Notes: generated from the letters alone by a model not told the origin. Shown: positions 44,959 through 55,400, counted from the first letter of the stretch. The stretch: 64,000 nucleotides of DNA from Lachnospiraceae bacterium JLR.KK008 (GCA_037015955.1 CP143548.1:1730001-1794000), one strand, 5' to 3'. Numbers and translations: made by a program.

Positions 44959-46032
44959 TTACAGACTGTCTATAAACTCTTCCAGACAGATTCCTTTCTC
45001 TTTCATCACCGTAGCTGCTTCCTTACCCACATACCGGAAATGCCACGGTTCATATTCAATACTTGTTATGTACTCCTTGCCCTTCGGATAGCGTAAAGTG
45101 AATCCATATTCACAGCTGTGCTCCTCCAGCCATCTGCCCGCTTCCGTATCTCCGAATCCCTCATTCAGGGAATAATAACTGTCACACACAATATCCAGCG
45201 CAAGACCGATCTGGTGCTCACTGGCCCCCGGTACCGTAACTGCCTGGGAAGAAACTTTATAAGCTTCCATATAACTCATGCCCTTCCCCATATAGGCCTT
45301 GATCTTGCGGTTGAAAAGTACCTGCTGGCGGTTCAGATCCCGGTATGGGGAACAGATGACAAGATCAATGCCATCGTTTTTCGCAGCCTGCAGCATCGCC
45401 AGAAGATCCTCAATGATCCGCTCATCGCACTTCATGGAGCCTTTGATCGTACCCAGTTCAAACGTATAGTCTTCCGGAATCGGATGCTGCTTATTGATCA
45501 GCAAGAGTCTCCAGTCATCTTTGTCAAACACAACTTCATCCAGAGACACCTGCCCGCCGCCGGAAGCATCTGACTCTTCCGCTGCAGCGCCGTTTTCCTC
45601 CAAAATCTCATCCAGCGTATATTTGTCGATGTCCTCCATATTTTCCAGCTCCGTATCTTCGTAGCCGTCGAGCACGTCCGCGTCGTCCAGAATCTCACTG
45701 GCGGCAAAGGAACTGTCGTCCGCCGGGCCGGTATCCGGACGCTCTTCCGCAACGGCTAATTCCATGCGGTCGGTCTCCTCATATAACATCGTTTTCTCCG
45801 TCAGTTCCATATCCTCAAAGATTGGAAAAGAGAAACTGCTACTCATCACAAAGAAAAGAAACACCACGATCATACAGGCATATTTCTTACTGTTAGAAGC
45901 GAAATAAGCCGGAATGGAAGCAATGACTGCCATAATATAGAGAAACGGACTCGGAACCCATCTGGCCCATTTTTTCTTTTTTATCAATTTCATATACCGG
46001 GAAACCGGATTTTCCTTCAATGTCTGCATCAT
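44959..46032 (-). CDS. Membrane-anchored VanY-type D-alanyl-D-alanine carboxypeptidase (M15)
   Basis: A 357-residue protein. It has a basic N-terminus, then two adjacent hydrophobic stretches (about 24-44 and 50-70), then an acidic linker (about 80-165) and a C-terminal M15 peptidase domain. Zinc and catalytic motifs are SEHQIGLALDIVCD (H-x6-D pattern) and YEPWHFRYVG (E and H); CSPYRDLNRQQ also fits the family. It trims the terminal D-Ala from peptidoglycan stem peptides outside the membrane. VanY here is the family name, not evidence of vancomycin resistance: no vanHAX genes are present. It heads the vanY-like/tgt pair. Confidence 0.92.
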   Translation of the reverse strand: MMQTLKENPVSRYMKLIKKKKWARWVPSPFLYIMAVIASIPAYFASNSKKYACMIVVFLFFVMSSSFSFPIFEDMELTEKTMLYEETDRMELAVAEERPDTGPADDSSFAASEILDDADVLDGYEDTELENMEDIDKYTLDEILEENGAAAEESDASGGGQVSLDEVVFDKDDWRLLLINKQHPIPEDYTFELGTIKGSMKCDERIIEDLLAMLQAAKNDGIDLVICSPYRDLNRQQVLFNRKIKAYMGKGMSYMEAYKVSSQAVTVPGASEHQIGLALDIVCDSYYSLNEGFGDTEAGRWLEEHSCEYGFTLRYPKGKEYITSIEYEPWHFRYVGKEAATVMKEKGICLEEFIDSL

Positions 46033-46068
46033 AGTTCTTCCTCATCAGTGGTACTTTCGTACAGAGTA

Positions 46069-46098
46069 ATATTAGCACATCTTTGTCTCTTTTCTCAA
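46069..46098 (-). promoter_or_regulatory. Candidate promoter of the vanY-like/tgt pair
   Basis: Minus strand TTGAGA (46098-46093), 18 bp, TAATAT (46074-46069), about 36 bp before the start. Confidence 0.5.
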
Positions 46099-46184
46099 TC
46101 CTTTTTTTGTATATTTCAAAAATATATTTCCAGGCATCTCATTTCTCTGCCCACAGCACAAAGACCGGAGAGAAAATTTGTCCC

Positions 46185-46213
46185 TTGTGAAATGATAATA
46201 TTTTCTTTATACT
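46185..46213 (+). promoter_or_regulatory. Promoter of aroC
   Basis: TTGTGA (46185-46190), 17 bp, TATACT (46208-46213), 73 bp before the aroC ATG. Confidence 0.6.
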
Positions 46214-46286
46214 GTTTTTATCGTATCGGATTCGGGTGCCAAGAAACACACCAGACAGCACACCAGATATAAGAAAGGAAAGAAAA

Positions 46287-47387
46287 ATGGCAGGCTCATC
46301 ATTTGGAAAATGTTTTACAGTAACGACATGGGGCGAATCGCATGGCGCCGCGCTTGGCGCCGTCGTTGACGGCTGTCCGGCAGGACTGCTCCTGACGGAA
46401 CATGAAATACAGCGTTATCTCGACCGGCGCAAACCGGGACAGACAGACATCTCCACCCCGCGAAAGGAAGCCGACCAGGTACGGATCTTATCCGGCGTCT
46501 TTGAGGGACGCACAACCGGAACGCCGATCTCACTGATGATCGAAAACACCTCTCAAAAGTCAAAAGATTACAGCGAGATCGCTTCCTATTACCGGCCCGG
46601 CCATGCTGACTTTACCTTTGACGCCAAATACGGATTCCGGGATTATCGTGGCGGCGGCCGTTCCTCCGGCAGAGAAACTGCGGGCAGAGTGGCAGCCGGT
46701 GCCGTAGCCCTCTCTTTCCTCAACGAACTCGGCATCTCCGTCTGTGCCTGCACAAAGGCTATCGGCCCGGTGACAGTTCCTGACGGCTGCTATCACAGAG
46801 ACGCTGTCTTGCAGACACCTACGGCTATGCCGGACTATGAGAGCAGTAAAAAGGCTGAAGTCTGGCTGCAAAACTGTATGCTGGAGAAAGATTCGGCAGG
46901 CGGCGTCATCGAATGCCTGATCGACGGTCTGCCGGCCGGTATCGGAGAAACCGTCTTTGACAAGCTGGACGCCTGCCTCGGAAAGGCCATTCTCTCCATC
47001 GGCGCCGTCAAAGCCTTTGAAATTGGGGACGGCTTTCGGGCTGCACAGGCAAAAGGTTCCGCAAACAATGACGCCTTTATTATGAGAAACGGCAGCGTAG
47101 AAAAACAATCAAACCATGCCGGCGGCATTCTCGGCGGCATGAGCGATGGTTCTTCTGTTATCCTTCGGGCTTATATAAAACCGACGCCTTCCATCTTTCA
47201 GGAGCAGGAGACGGTAAACAAAGACGGGGAAAATATAACCGTGCAGATCAAAGGTCGTCATGATCCCGTCATTGTTCCGCGGGCAGTCGTCGTCGTGGAA
47301 GCCATGGCCGCTCTCACTGTCGCTGATTTATTACTGCAGAACATGCACGCAAGACTGGATCGGATCAAAGATTTTTATAAACGCTAG
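46287..47387 (+). CDS. aroC: Chorismate synthase
   Basis: 366 residues from the ATG at 46287 (MAGSSFGKCF), chosen because AGAAAGGAAAG precedes it; an upstream in-frame start lacks a ribosome site. TWGESHGAALGAVVDGCPAG at the N-terminus, RPGHADFTFDAKYGFRD and GGGRSSGRETAGRVAAGA (about 100-145) are the three family signatures. It eliminates phosphate from EPSP to give chorismate and needs reduced FMN. It is a lone plus-strand gene with its own promoter and a perfect terminator; no other aro genes are nearby. Confidence 0.96.
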   Translation: MAGSSFGKCFTVTTWGESHGAALGAVVDGCPAGLLLTEHEIQRYLDRRKPGQTDISTPRKEADQVRILSGVFEGRTTGTPISLMIENTSQKSKDYSEIASYYRPGHADFTFDAKYGFRDYRGGGRSSGRETAGRVAAGAVALSFLNELGISVCACTKAIGPVTVPDGCYHRDAVLQTPTAMPDYESSKKAEVWLQNCMLEKDSAGGVIECLIDGLPAGIGETVFDKLDACLGKAILSIGAVKAFEIGDGFRAAQAKGSANNDAFIMRNGSVEKQSNHAGGILGGMSDGSSVILRAYIKPTPSIFQEQETVNKDGENITVQIKGRHDPVIVPRAVVVVEAMAALTVADLLLQNMHARLDRIKDFYKR

Positions 47388-47400
47388 AACGGATGCAGGC

Positions 47401-47440
47401 AATATAAAAAGAACCGCGTATACGCGGTTCTTTTTATATT
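47401..47440. terminator. Perfect 40-bp bidirectional terminator
   Basis: A fully symmetric 40-bp dyad: A-rich, GAACCGCG, TATA, CGCGGTTC, T-rich. It serves the converging aroC (+) and ilvC (-) genes. Confidence 0.9.
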
Positions 47441-47465
47441 GATGTCATTCTCAGACAATCCCCTG

Positions 47466-48554
<1,089 letters not shown>

Positions 48555-49058
48555 CTAATCTTCTATATATACGACGTCTTCAACCCCGCGGCCAAGGCCC
48601 GCAATTCCCGTTCTCGCCAGCTCCAGTATCTCATACCCGTCGAGCAGACTTAAAAACGCCTCAATCTTCGCCTGATTTCCGGTCAACTCAATCGTAAGAC
48701 TTTCTTTACACACATCAATGATCTTGGCACGGAAAATATCAGTGACGCCGATCACCCCTTCCCGCTCGGCTGCAGTCGCCTTGACCTTGATCAGCGCCAG
48801 TTCCCGGTACACGCTCTTTTCCGGTTTCAGCTCCCGAATATCCCGTACATCGATGAGTTTGGCAACCTGTTTCTCAATCTGCTCCAGAATCTCATCATCC
48901 CCGCTGGCCACGATCGTAATCCTCGTATATCTCGGGTCCGCAGTCACGCCTGCGGTAATGCTCTCGATATTATAACCCCGTCTCGAAAAAAGGCCGGAGA
49001 TCCGGCTGAGTACACCGGACGTATTATCTACCAGAAGCTGAAATACTTTCTTATTCAT
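48555..49058 (-). CDS. ilvN: Acetolactate synthase small (regulatory) subunit, first copy
   Basis: 167 residues from the ATG at 49058 (MNKKVFQLLVDN), chosen for the AGAGGAG site. The N-terminal ACT domain (NTSGVLSRISGLFSRRGYNI, about 10-30) binds valine, and the C-terminal domain (ELTGNQAKIEAFLSLL) activates the large subunit. It leads an ilvN-ilvC transcript with a near-perfect promoter. It is not next to a large subunit; by elimination it may pair with the IlvB at 38567. Confidence 0.95.
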   Translation of the reverse strand: MNKKVFQLLVDNTSGVLSRISGLFSRRGYNIESITAGVTADPRYTRITIVASGDDEILEQIEKQVAKLIDVRDIRELKPEKSVYRELALIKVKATAAEREGVIGVTDIFRAKIIDVCKESLTIELTGNQAKIEAFLSLLDGYEILELARTGIAGLGRGVEDVVYIED

Positions 49059-49132
49059 AATGACTCCTCTTTTTCTTTTTATTACACACAAATGACCGTC
49101 GCACAAAGACATCCTCACGCTTCATGTTACCC

Positions 49133-49161
49133 ATTCTAACAACAAATATTTTCTTTGTCAA
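49133..49161 (-). promoter_or_regulatory. Promoter of ilvN-ilvC
   Basis: Minus strand TTGACA (49161-49156), 17 bp, TAGAAT (49138-49133), about 75 bp before ilvN. One of the best promoters in the window. Confidence 0.75.
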
Positions 49162-49250
49162 TGTATGCGTCTGTGGAATGCCTGCTATAACACACCATTA
49201 TAATACCGTTCTGTACTATGCTTTGTAATTAACACAAGACAATCCTGTAA

Positions 49251-49736
49251 TTATAAGACCTCGCTGCATTTTGGCAGTGCCAGCGTCCCGGTCCGCGCCA
49301 CTTCGACGATACTGATCGACTGCAGCAGCGTAATCAGGAGAGCTGTCCGTTCCGGCACATCGCAGATCTGTATCATCATATGATTTTTCGACATATCCAC
49401 AATCTGTGCTTTCATGATCTCGCAAGTCTCCATAATGTCCCTTCGGTTTCCCTTGTTAAATTTCACTTTCACAAGCATCAGCTCCCGGCTGATGCTCTGG
49501 GACTCGTCAAAAGTCTTCACTTTGATAATATCGAGCTTTTTATTTAACTGTTTCTCAATCTGCTCGATCGTCCTCTCATCTCCGCTGCTGACAATCGTCA
49601 TACAGGACACTGCCGGATCATCGGTCTCTCCTACGGCGAGACTGTCAATATTAAAACATCTTCTGGAAAAGAGTCCGGCCACCTTACACAGTACACCGGA
49701 ACGGTTCTCCACAAGAACAGAATAGATTCTTTTCAT
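49251..49736 (-). CDS. ilvN: Acetolactate synthase small subunit, second copy
   Basis: About 161 residues; a GTG directly before the ATG would also fit the AGGAGG site. The ACT domain (ENRSGVLCKVAGLFSRRCFNID) is present. The C-terminal half (DMSKNHMMIQICDVPERTALLITLL) differs clearly from the first copy. It starts about 13 bp after the adjacent IlvB stop and is the obvious partner of that large subunit. It belongs to a metH-ilvB-ilvN transcript. Confidence 0.92.
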   Translation of the reverse strand: MKRIYSVLVENRSGVLCKVAGLFSRRCFNIDSLAVGETDDPAVSCMTIVSSGDERTIEQIEKQLNKKLDIIKVKTFDESQSISRELMLVKVKFNKGNRRDIMETCEIMKAQIVDMSKNHMMIQICDVPERTALLITLLQSISIVEVARTGTLALPKCSEVL

Positions 49737-49749
49737 CACTGTGTTCCTC

Positions 49750-51366
49750 CTATTTTACCAGATCCATCGGATCTATGAGACATTCCATCAAAACAGAAGT
49801 GTCGCCCTGCAGGAATCTGTCGACCGCTTCCTCCGCCCCATCCATATTGGTAAGCCGGATAAAGGGGAGTTCATAAGCCGACGCCAGCTTTTCCAGATCA
49901 GGACTGCCTGACAGATCGACGACAGAGTAATGGTCTTTGTACGTATAATGCTGATACTCCCGCACCATGCCCAGGTAATTGTTTTTCAGCACAATAATCT
50001 TCACCGGCACATTATGCTGCCGCATCGTCGCCAGCTCCATCATTGACATCTGAAAAGAACCGTCCCCACAGACAGCAATGACCTGTCTCGAAGGATCTCC
50101 CAATTTTGCTCCCATAGCGGCCGGAATGGAATACCCCATCGTCCCCATACCACCGGAAGTGAGAAAACGCCCTTTCTTAACGACATGATACCCGCACGAC
50201 CAGATCTGATTCTGACCGACATCCGCCACATAGACTGCCGTCTCCTCCATCTTCTCCGAGAGCAGGCGGATCAGCGTCGCCGGGTCCACATAGGCCGGAT
50301 CGGGATGTCTGTTGATACACATAGTCAGCCGATAATCGTTTAACAGTGCAATCCATTCTTCGTGATCGCCGCGTGCTTCCTGATTCATAAAATCTTCAAA
50401 AATACATTTAATGTCTCCGACGAGCGGAATCGTAGGTCCTACATTCTTACCGATTTCCGCCGGGTCCACATCAATATGTACGAGCACTTTATTTTCCGTG
50501 ATCAGATCCGGCTGGCTGACCGCCCGGTCCGCCACACGGGCGCCCGCCATGATGAGCATATCCGATTCATTCATGGCCCGGTTGGCACAGGGCTTCCCGT
50601 TATTGCCTACCATACCGAAGTAGAGCGGATGCTCGGTCGGCATGGCACTGATACCCATCATCGTCGAGACAACGGGAATCCTGTACTGCTGTGCAAATGC
50701 CTGCAGCTCCTCTCTGGCATCGCTGAGCAGAACGCCGCCGCCCACACAGAGAATCGGCCGTTTCGCTTTCTCCAGCTCTCCGACTACCTTCTGAATCTGT
50801 ACCGCATGTCCCTTTACCGTCGGTTTATAAGTCCGCAGATTGACTTCCTCCGGATAGATAAACTGTCTGACCGGCGCATTCTGTATATCAATCGGCACAT
50901 CGATCAATACCGGACCTTTTCGCCCGGTCGTGGCAATATGAAATGCTTCCTTAAAAATACGCGGAATTTGCTCCGCATCCTTTACGAGATAACTATACTT
51001 GACAAACGATTCCGCAGCGCCGGTGATGTCTGCTTCCTGGAATACATCTGAGCCAAGGAGTCCACTGTTTACCTGTCCTGTGATGCAGATCAGCGGAATG
51101 CTGTCTGCAAAGGCGGTCGCAATGCCGGTCAATAGATTGGTCGCACCGGGACCGCTTGTAACCGCACAGACACCTGCCTTTCCTGTCACTCTCGCAAGAC
51201 CGCTCGCCGCATGAGCGGCATTCTGCTCTGTCCGAATGAGAACACTCCTGACCGGTGACTGTAATATACTGTTATAAAATGGGCATATCGCCACTCCCGG
51301 ATAGCCAAACACGATATCTACGCCTTCGGCTTCCAGACATTTGATCATTGCATCTGCTCCGTTCAT
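49750..51366 (-). CDS. ilvB: Acetolactate synthase large subunit (second copy)
   Basis: A 538-residue thiamine-diphosphate enzyme with E47 in RTEQNAAHAASGLAR and the TPP motif GDGSFQMSMMELATMRQ, N in VLKNNYLG. It differs from the first copy throughout and is about 28 residues shorter. It begins 4 bp after the metH stop and is followed by its own small subunit. Two complete synthases suggest different feedback control or a different preference for pyruvate versus 2-ketobutyrate. A catabolic AlsS role is less likely because of the small subunit. Confidence 0.93.
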   Translation of the reverse strand: MNGADAMIKCLEAEGVDIVFGYPGVAICPFYNSILQSPVRSVLIRTEQNAAHAASGLARVTGKAGVCAVTSGPGATNLLTGIATAFADSIPLICITGQVNSGLLGSDVFQEADITGAAESFVKYSYLVKDAEQIPRIFKEAFHIATTGRKGPVLIDVPIDIQNAPVRQFIYPEEVNLRTYKPTVKGHAVQIQKVVGELEKAKRPILCVGGGVLLSDAREELQAFAQQYRIPVVSTMMGISAMPTEHPLYFGMVGNNGKPCANRAMNESDMLIMAGARVADRAVSQPDLITENKVLVHIDVDPAEIGKNVGPTIPLVGDIKCIFEDFMNQEARGDHEEWIALLNDYRLTMCINRHPDPAYVDPATLIRLLSEKMEETAVYVADVGQNQIWSCGYHVVKKGRFLTSGGMGTMGYSIPAAMGAKLGDPSRQVIAVCGDGSFQMSMMELATMRQHNVPVKIIVLKNNYLGMVREYQHYTYKDHYSVVDLSGSPDLEKLASAYELPFIRLTNMDGAEEAVDRFLQGDTSVLMECLIDPMDLVK

Positions 51367-51370
51367 TTTC

Positions 51371-53857
51371 TTATCCCCTGTCTCCTTTTTCTAATCCGAG
51401 TATCCGCCGCGTCAGCCTGACCGCCTCCGCCGCATCAGCGGAATATCCGTCCGCACCAATCTCATCGGCATAATCCTGCGTAATGACCGCCCCGCCGATA
51501 ATGATTTTCGCTTTGCTGCCTTTCTCTCTGGCATAGGCGATAACATTGCGCATCTCCTGCATTGTCGTCGTCATCAGAGCCGAAAGCGCAATCACACTGG
51601 CGTGATGTCTCTCCGCTTCCTCCACAATCGTCTCCTTCGGCACATCTTTGCCAAGGTCAATGACCTGAAATCCGTAATTTTTCAGCATAAGCGCCACAAG
51701 ATTTTTGCCAATATCATGAATGTCCCCTTTTACGGTTGCGATCACAACAGTCGGCAACGCCTCCTGTCCCCTTGCCTTCAATAATAGTGGCTCCAGATAT
51801 TCGATCGCCAGCTTCATCGCCTCCGCCCCTGCAATCAGCTGCGGCAGGAAATATTTTCCGCTGTCAAACAACTCGCCCACTTCATTAATGCCAGGCAACA
51901 ACGCATTGTCAAGAATCTGCTTTGCCTCCAGCCCGGATTCCAGAGCTGACTTTGTTAATTCTACAATATTACGTTTATTTCCTTTTAAAACGGCTTCCCT
52001 CACATGGTCTGCCGGGCCTGCGGCTTCCCCCGCTGCAGTTGCCGTTTTTTTCTCACTTCTGTCCGGCCCCGAAGCCGTCACCGGAACGCTCCGCATACTC
52101 TCCTGCGGCCGGGACGCTTTCCAGTCATTCATCCGCTCAATATATCTGATGTCAGCATTCGCTTTGTGCAGCAACAGATCGGAAGCCATTGCACAGTTTA
52201 CAAGTAAATCCTGAGACGGATTGGCGATCGCCATCGTCAGTCCCGCCTGAATGGCCATCGTCAGAAAAGCCGTATTGACAAAGCTCCGCTCCGGGAGTCC
52301 GAAGGAGATATTGGACAACCCGCAAATCGTAGCCAGTCCATTGGCCTTACAGTGGCGGATCGTCTCTAACGTCTCCAGTGCTGCCTTGGGATTGGCACCC
52401 ACTGTCGTCACCAGCCCATCCACCACAATGTCTTCCTTTGTCATACCGAGCGCAAGGGCACGGGCCGTAATCTTTTCGATAATCTCTGTCTTTTCTTCTA
52501 TGTTAGCAGGCAGTCCTTCATCCGACAGCGGTAACAGAATAAACATCGCCCCATATTTCTTTGCCAGCGGCAGCAATTTTTCAAACTTTATCTTTTCCAG
52601 TGAAATGGAATTGATCAGCGCCCGCCCCGGATACCGCCGCAGAGCCGCCTCCAGCACGTCTACATGGCTGGAATCGATGGCGAGAGGCAGTGAGGTCACG
52701 CCGGACACTTCCGTAAGTGTCCGCAGCATCATCTCTTTCTCGTCGATGCCGCTCATCCCCATATTGATGTCAAGCACCGCTGCGCCGCACGCTTCCTGTT
52801 CCTCAGCAAAGGAAAGTGCCAGATCCAGTCTGCCTTCCCGAAGCTCCGCCTGTAATTTCTTTTTGCCCGTCGGATTGATACGCTCTCCCACAATCAGAAA
52901 CGGATCGTCCAGTCCGAACGAAAGCGTCTGCCGCTCAGATGTCAGATACCGGCATCCCTGCCGCTCTCTCCGCGCTACACGGATCTGCCCTGTATGTTTG
53001 ATCAGAGCTTCGATATAGGAAGGATCCGTGCCACAGCATCCTCCCAGAACGCAGGCCCCGGCTTCGGCCAGCACTGTCATCTCCCGTCCGAATGTCTCCG
53101 CATCCATATCGTAAACCGTACTTCCGTCTGCACTGAGCGAAGGCAGTCCCGCATTGGGCTTTGCAATCAGCGGAATCTCAGTCACTGCCGCCATCTCCCG
53201 TATAACTGCCGCCATCTTGTCCGGCCCTGTGGAACAATTGGCCCCAATCGCCGCTGCACCAAGGCTCTCCAGAACGATGGCTGCCGTCCTGGCATCCGTA
53301 CCGAACAGACTCCGGCCATCCGCCTCGAACGTCATCGTCACCATAACAGGCAGATCACAGGTTTCTTTGGCTGCGATCAGCGCAGCTCTCGACTCCTGCA
53401 GACTCATCATCGTCTCTATCACGAGCAGATCGGCGCCGCCTCTGACACAGCACCCAATCTGTTCTTTATAAACATTAATCAGATCCTCAAAGTCCAGGTT
53501 CCCCATCGGCGCGAGCTGCCTGCCAGTCATCGTCAGGTCGCCGGCTACAAAAGCCTTCCCTGCCGCCGCTTCCCTGGAGAGCGAAATCAGTGTCGTATTA
53601 TATTCTTCCAGGAAATCTGCCAGCCCGTATTCCTCCAGTTTAATCCGGTTACAGGTAAACGTAGGCGCATAAATGATATTACTGCCTGCCCGGACATATT
53701 CTTTCTGAAGCTGCAATATAACCTGGGGATGTTCCATAATCCAGCGTTCCGGACACACACCTGCCGGCATCCCTCTTTTAATCAGATTAGAGCCCGTCGC
53801 TCCGTCCAGATAGATGATCTTTTCCCTGCAGAGTTTCTGAAATTGTTCTTTTGTCAT
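51371..53857 (-). CDS. metH: B12-dependent methionine synthase without reactivation domain
   Basis: 828 residues from the ATG at 53857 (MTKEQF), chosen for the AGGGAGG site. Domains in order: homocysteine methyltransferase barrel (about 5-290; zinc cysteines C208 in GANCSTG and C274-C275 in GGCCGTDP), pterin-binding barrel (about 310-570; GERINPTGKK), a linker, and the cobalamin-binding cap and Rossmann domain (about 620-825; GDIHDIGKN with the base-off histidine). The AdoMet reactivation domain of E. coli MetH (about 1200 aa) is missing, as is usual in Clostridia, where a separate protein is thought to reactivate it. It heads a transcript with ilvB-ilvN. No SAM or cobalamin riboswitch was seen in the roughly 75-nt leader. 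Confidence 0.94.
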   Translation of the reverse strand: MTKEQFQKLCREKIIYLDGATGSNLIKRGMPAGVCPERWIMEHPQVILQLQKEYVRAGSNIIYAPTFTCNRIKLEEYGLADFLEEYNTTLISLSREAAAGKAFVAGDLTMTGRQLAPMGNLDFEDLINVYKEQIGCCVRGGADLLVIETMMSLQESRAALIAAKETCDLPVMVTMTFEADGRSLFGTDARTAAIVLESLGAAAIGANCSTGPDKMAAVIREMAAVTEIPLIAKPNAGLPSLSADGSTVYDMDAETFGREMTVLAEAGACVLGGCCGTDPSYIEALIKHTGQIRVARRERQGCRYLTSERQTLSFGLDDPFLIVGERINPTGKKKLQAELREGRLDLALSFAEEQEACGAAVLDINMGMSGIDEKEMMLRTLTEVSGVTSLPLAIDSSHVDVLEAALRRYPGRALINSISLEKIKFEKLLPLAKKYGAMFILLPLSDEGLPANIEEKTEIIEKITARALALGMTKEDIVVDGLVTTVGANPKAALETLETIRHCKANGLATICGLSNISFGLPERSFVNTAFLTMAIQAGLTMAIANPSQDLLVNCAMASDLLLHKANADIRYIERMNDWKASRPQESMRSVPVTASGPDRSEKKTATAAGEAAGPADHVREAVLKGNKRNIVELTKSALESGLEAKQILDNALLPGINEVGELFDSGKYFLPQLIAGAEAMKLAIEYLEPLLLKARGQEALPTVVIATVKGDIHDIGKNLVALMLKNYGFQVIDLGKDVPKETIVEEAERHHASVIALSALMTTTMQEMRNVIAYAREKGSKAKIIIGGAVITQDYADEIGADGYSADAAEAVRLTRRILGLEKGDRG

Positions 53858-53931
53858 CGTATATCCTCCCTGCAACGTATCAATTTCTCATTCCTGTATA
53901 TAATGTCTATCATAACTATGAATACCATCCA

Positions 53932-53960
53932 ATCATAGCATGGTTCTTTTTTTTTCTCAA
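53932..53960 (-). promoter_or_regulatory. Promoter of metH-ilvB-ilvN
   Basis: Minus strand TTGAGA (53960-53955), 17 bp, TATGAT (53937-53932), about 75 bp before metH. Confidence 0.6.
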
Positions 53961-53985
53961 TTTATTTTTTCATCTTACTTTATCG

Positions 53986-54014
53986 TTGCTTTCATACGGT
54001 GAATGTGTTAAATT
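53986..54014 (+). promoter_or_regulatory. Candidate promoter of the acidic lipoprotein gene
   Basis: TTGCTT (53986-53991), 17 bp, TAAATT (54009-54014), divergent from the metH promoter. Confidence 0.4.
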
Positions 54015-54076
54015 GAAATAGAATTTTATGGTAGATTTTACCTTCAGTGAGTAAGGAAACACAGGAGGATTCTGAT

Positions 54077-54679
54077 TTGAAGAAAGCAGTATTCATGATA
54101 ACCACCTTTGTACTTTTCGCCGTTTTGACCGGATGCGGAAAGACGGATCACGAGCTAGAACAGTACAAAGCTGAAATGACGGCATTTACCGAGACGGTCG
54201 ACGAATTGGTCACAGCGATCGACAACATTGATCTTGAATCTGAAACCCGCACCGAAGAACTTCTCGGCTATCTTGATCAAATGGACGCCGCTTTTCTGGC
54301 AATGGGAGAATTGGAAGTGCCTCAGCAGTTTTCCAACATCGAAGAACTTGCAGATGAAGCCAGTGAGAATCTTTCCCAGTCTGTGGAATTGTATCATCAG
54401 GCTTTTGATCACGAAGGTGATTATGAGCCGCAGCTGATAGAAGCCGCATTGGAATATTACAGCCGTGCTTTTAAACGCCTTGACTATATTGGTACTATTT
54501 TACAAGGGGAACTGCCGGAAGATGAGACGATCACGATCATTCATGAAGATGAAGAAGAAGATCCCGGCGATGACGACAACAGCGACGACACAGAAGAAGC
54601 AGCTCCTTCTGACGATGACGAATCTCAGGAAGACACCCCAGCCGAGTCTCAGGAAGATTCCCAAGACTCGGTAGGCTGA
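54077..54679 (+). CDS. Lipoprotein with a highly acidic C-terminal tail
   Basis: About 200 residues from a TTG start at 54077, which has AGGAGG 8 bp upstream; a GTG 30 bases earlier is in frame but lacks a ribosome site. The N-terminus is KKAVFMITTFVLFAVLTGCG, a lipoprotein signal with lipobox LTGC. Residues about 22-150 form amphipathic helices (EQYKAEMTAFTETVDELV). The last 50 or so residues are almost all D, E, S, T, Q and P (EDEEEDPGDDDNSDDTEE). No family is recognised. It is surface-anchored and converges with the following membrane-protein gene; no clear terminator lies between them. Confidence 0.8.
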   Translation: MKKAVFMITTFVLFAVLTGCGKTDHELEQYKAEMTAFTETVDELVTAIDNIDLESETRTEELLGYLDQMDAAFLAMGELEVPQQFSNIEELADEASENLSQSVELYHQAFDHEGDYEPQLIEAALEYYSRAFKRLDYIGTILQGELPEDETITIIHEDEEEDPGDDDNSDDTEEAAPSDDDESQEDTPAESQEDSQDSVG

Positions 54680-54689
54680 TGATGCACAG

Positions 54690-55400
54690 TTATTTCCACT
54701 GCCTGCTCTGAGGGCAATACATTCCAATGATGTCCATCGCCGCTTGAAACTGCGCGCCGTTTTGGAAAAACAATTCTTTTTCTGTGACTTCTTTTGTCAA
54801 AGAAACCTCAGAAGAATCCCCTCCATAGACAAGTACCATAGAGACACCGATCGTCATTTTACGGCCAGCAATGGAATTTCCCGTATTGACTCTTGTCGTC
54901 TCTTCTCTTCCAAAGACAGACTGGATATTGGCAGTCTTGAAAAAGTCACACCTTCCACGCCCGTTGACAAATACCCAATAATCAGGTCCCGCCAGAAAAC
55001 GAGTTGGATACTTGTCAGACATCGTATTCAAAAACTCCACTTTCCCATAGTTTCCACTCTCCATCTGTTTACAAAAAGCTTCTGTATCTTCTGGTCTGAC
55101 AAAAAATGACTGTATCCCCTTCTCATAAATCTTTCTTATTTTTCCGGCAGACATTCCGCAACAGCCTTGCAGCCAAAAGCCTAAACCAATAAACAGCGCT
55201 ATGATAAGACCGATCACGAAATGAAGGCGCATCACATAGCCGATGTCATAACCGACAACGATCCCCAGCCCTACCATACCTCCTATACTCACTGCCATCC
55301 AGAGCGGCGCCCGCCGAAATACTTTCTGTTTATACTGAGCTACCAATTTCATATACTCTGACAGCTCCAAATCCAACCATTTTCTTAACCGTTCATCCAT
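54690..55400 (-). CDS. Two-helix membrane protein, unknown function
   Basis: A 236-residue protein with a charged N-terminus (ERLRKWLDLELSEYMKLVAQY), two membrane segments at about 33-53 and 60-82, and a cytoplasmic C-terminal domain. That domain looks like a PH-like or YcxB-like beta fold (YWVFVNGRGRCDFFKTANI, GVSMVLVYGGDSSE), which is a weak impression. It begins 17 bp after the chemoreceptor stop and is probably co-transcribed with it. Function unknown. Confidence 0.7.
   Translation of the reverse strand: MDERLRKWLDLELSEYMKLVAQYKQKVFRRAPLWMAVSIGGMVGLGIVVGYDIGYVMRLHFVIGLIIALFIGLGFWLQGCCGMSAGKIRKIYEKGIQSFFVRPEDTEAFCKQMESGNYGKVEFLNTMSDKYPTRFLAGPDYWVFVNGRGRCDFFKTANIQSVFGREETTRVNTGNSIAGRKMTIGVSMVLVYGGDSSEVSLTKEVTEKELFFQNGAQFQAAMDIIGMYCPQSRQWK

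Noticed and set aside
44959-46032. Vancomycin-resistance function of the vanY-like (and vanW-like, 7869-9065) genes
   Set aside because: Both are family names. No vanH, vanA-type ligase, vanX or vanRS is in the window, and the two genes are far apart in housekeeping contexts.
53858-53960. SAM or cobalamin riboswitch before metH
   Set aside because: The leader from the promoter is about 75 nt and contains none of the conserved cores; too short for either class.
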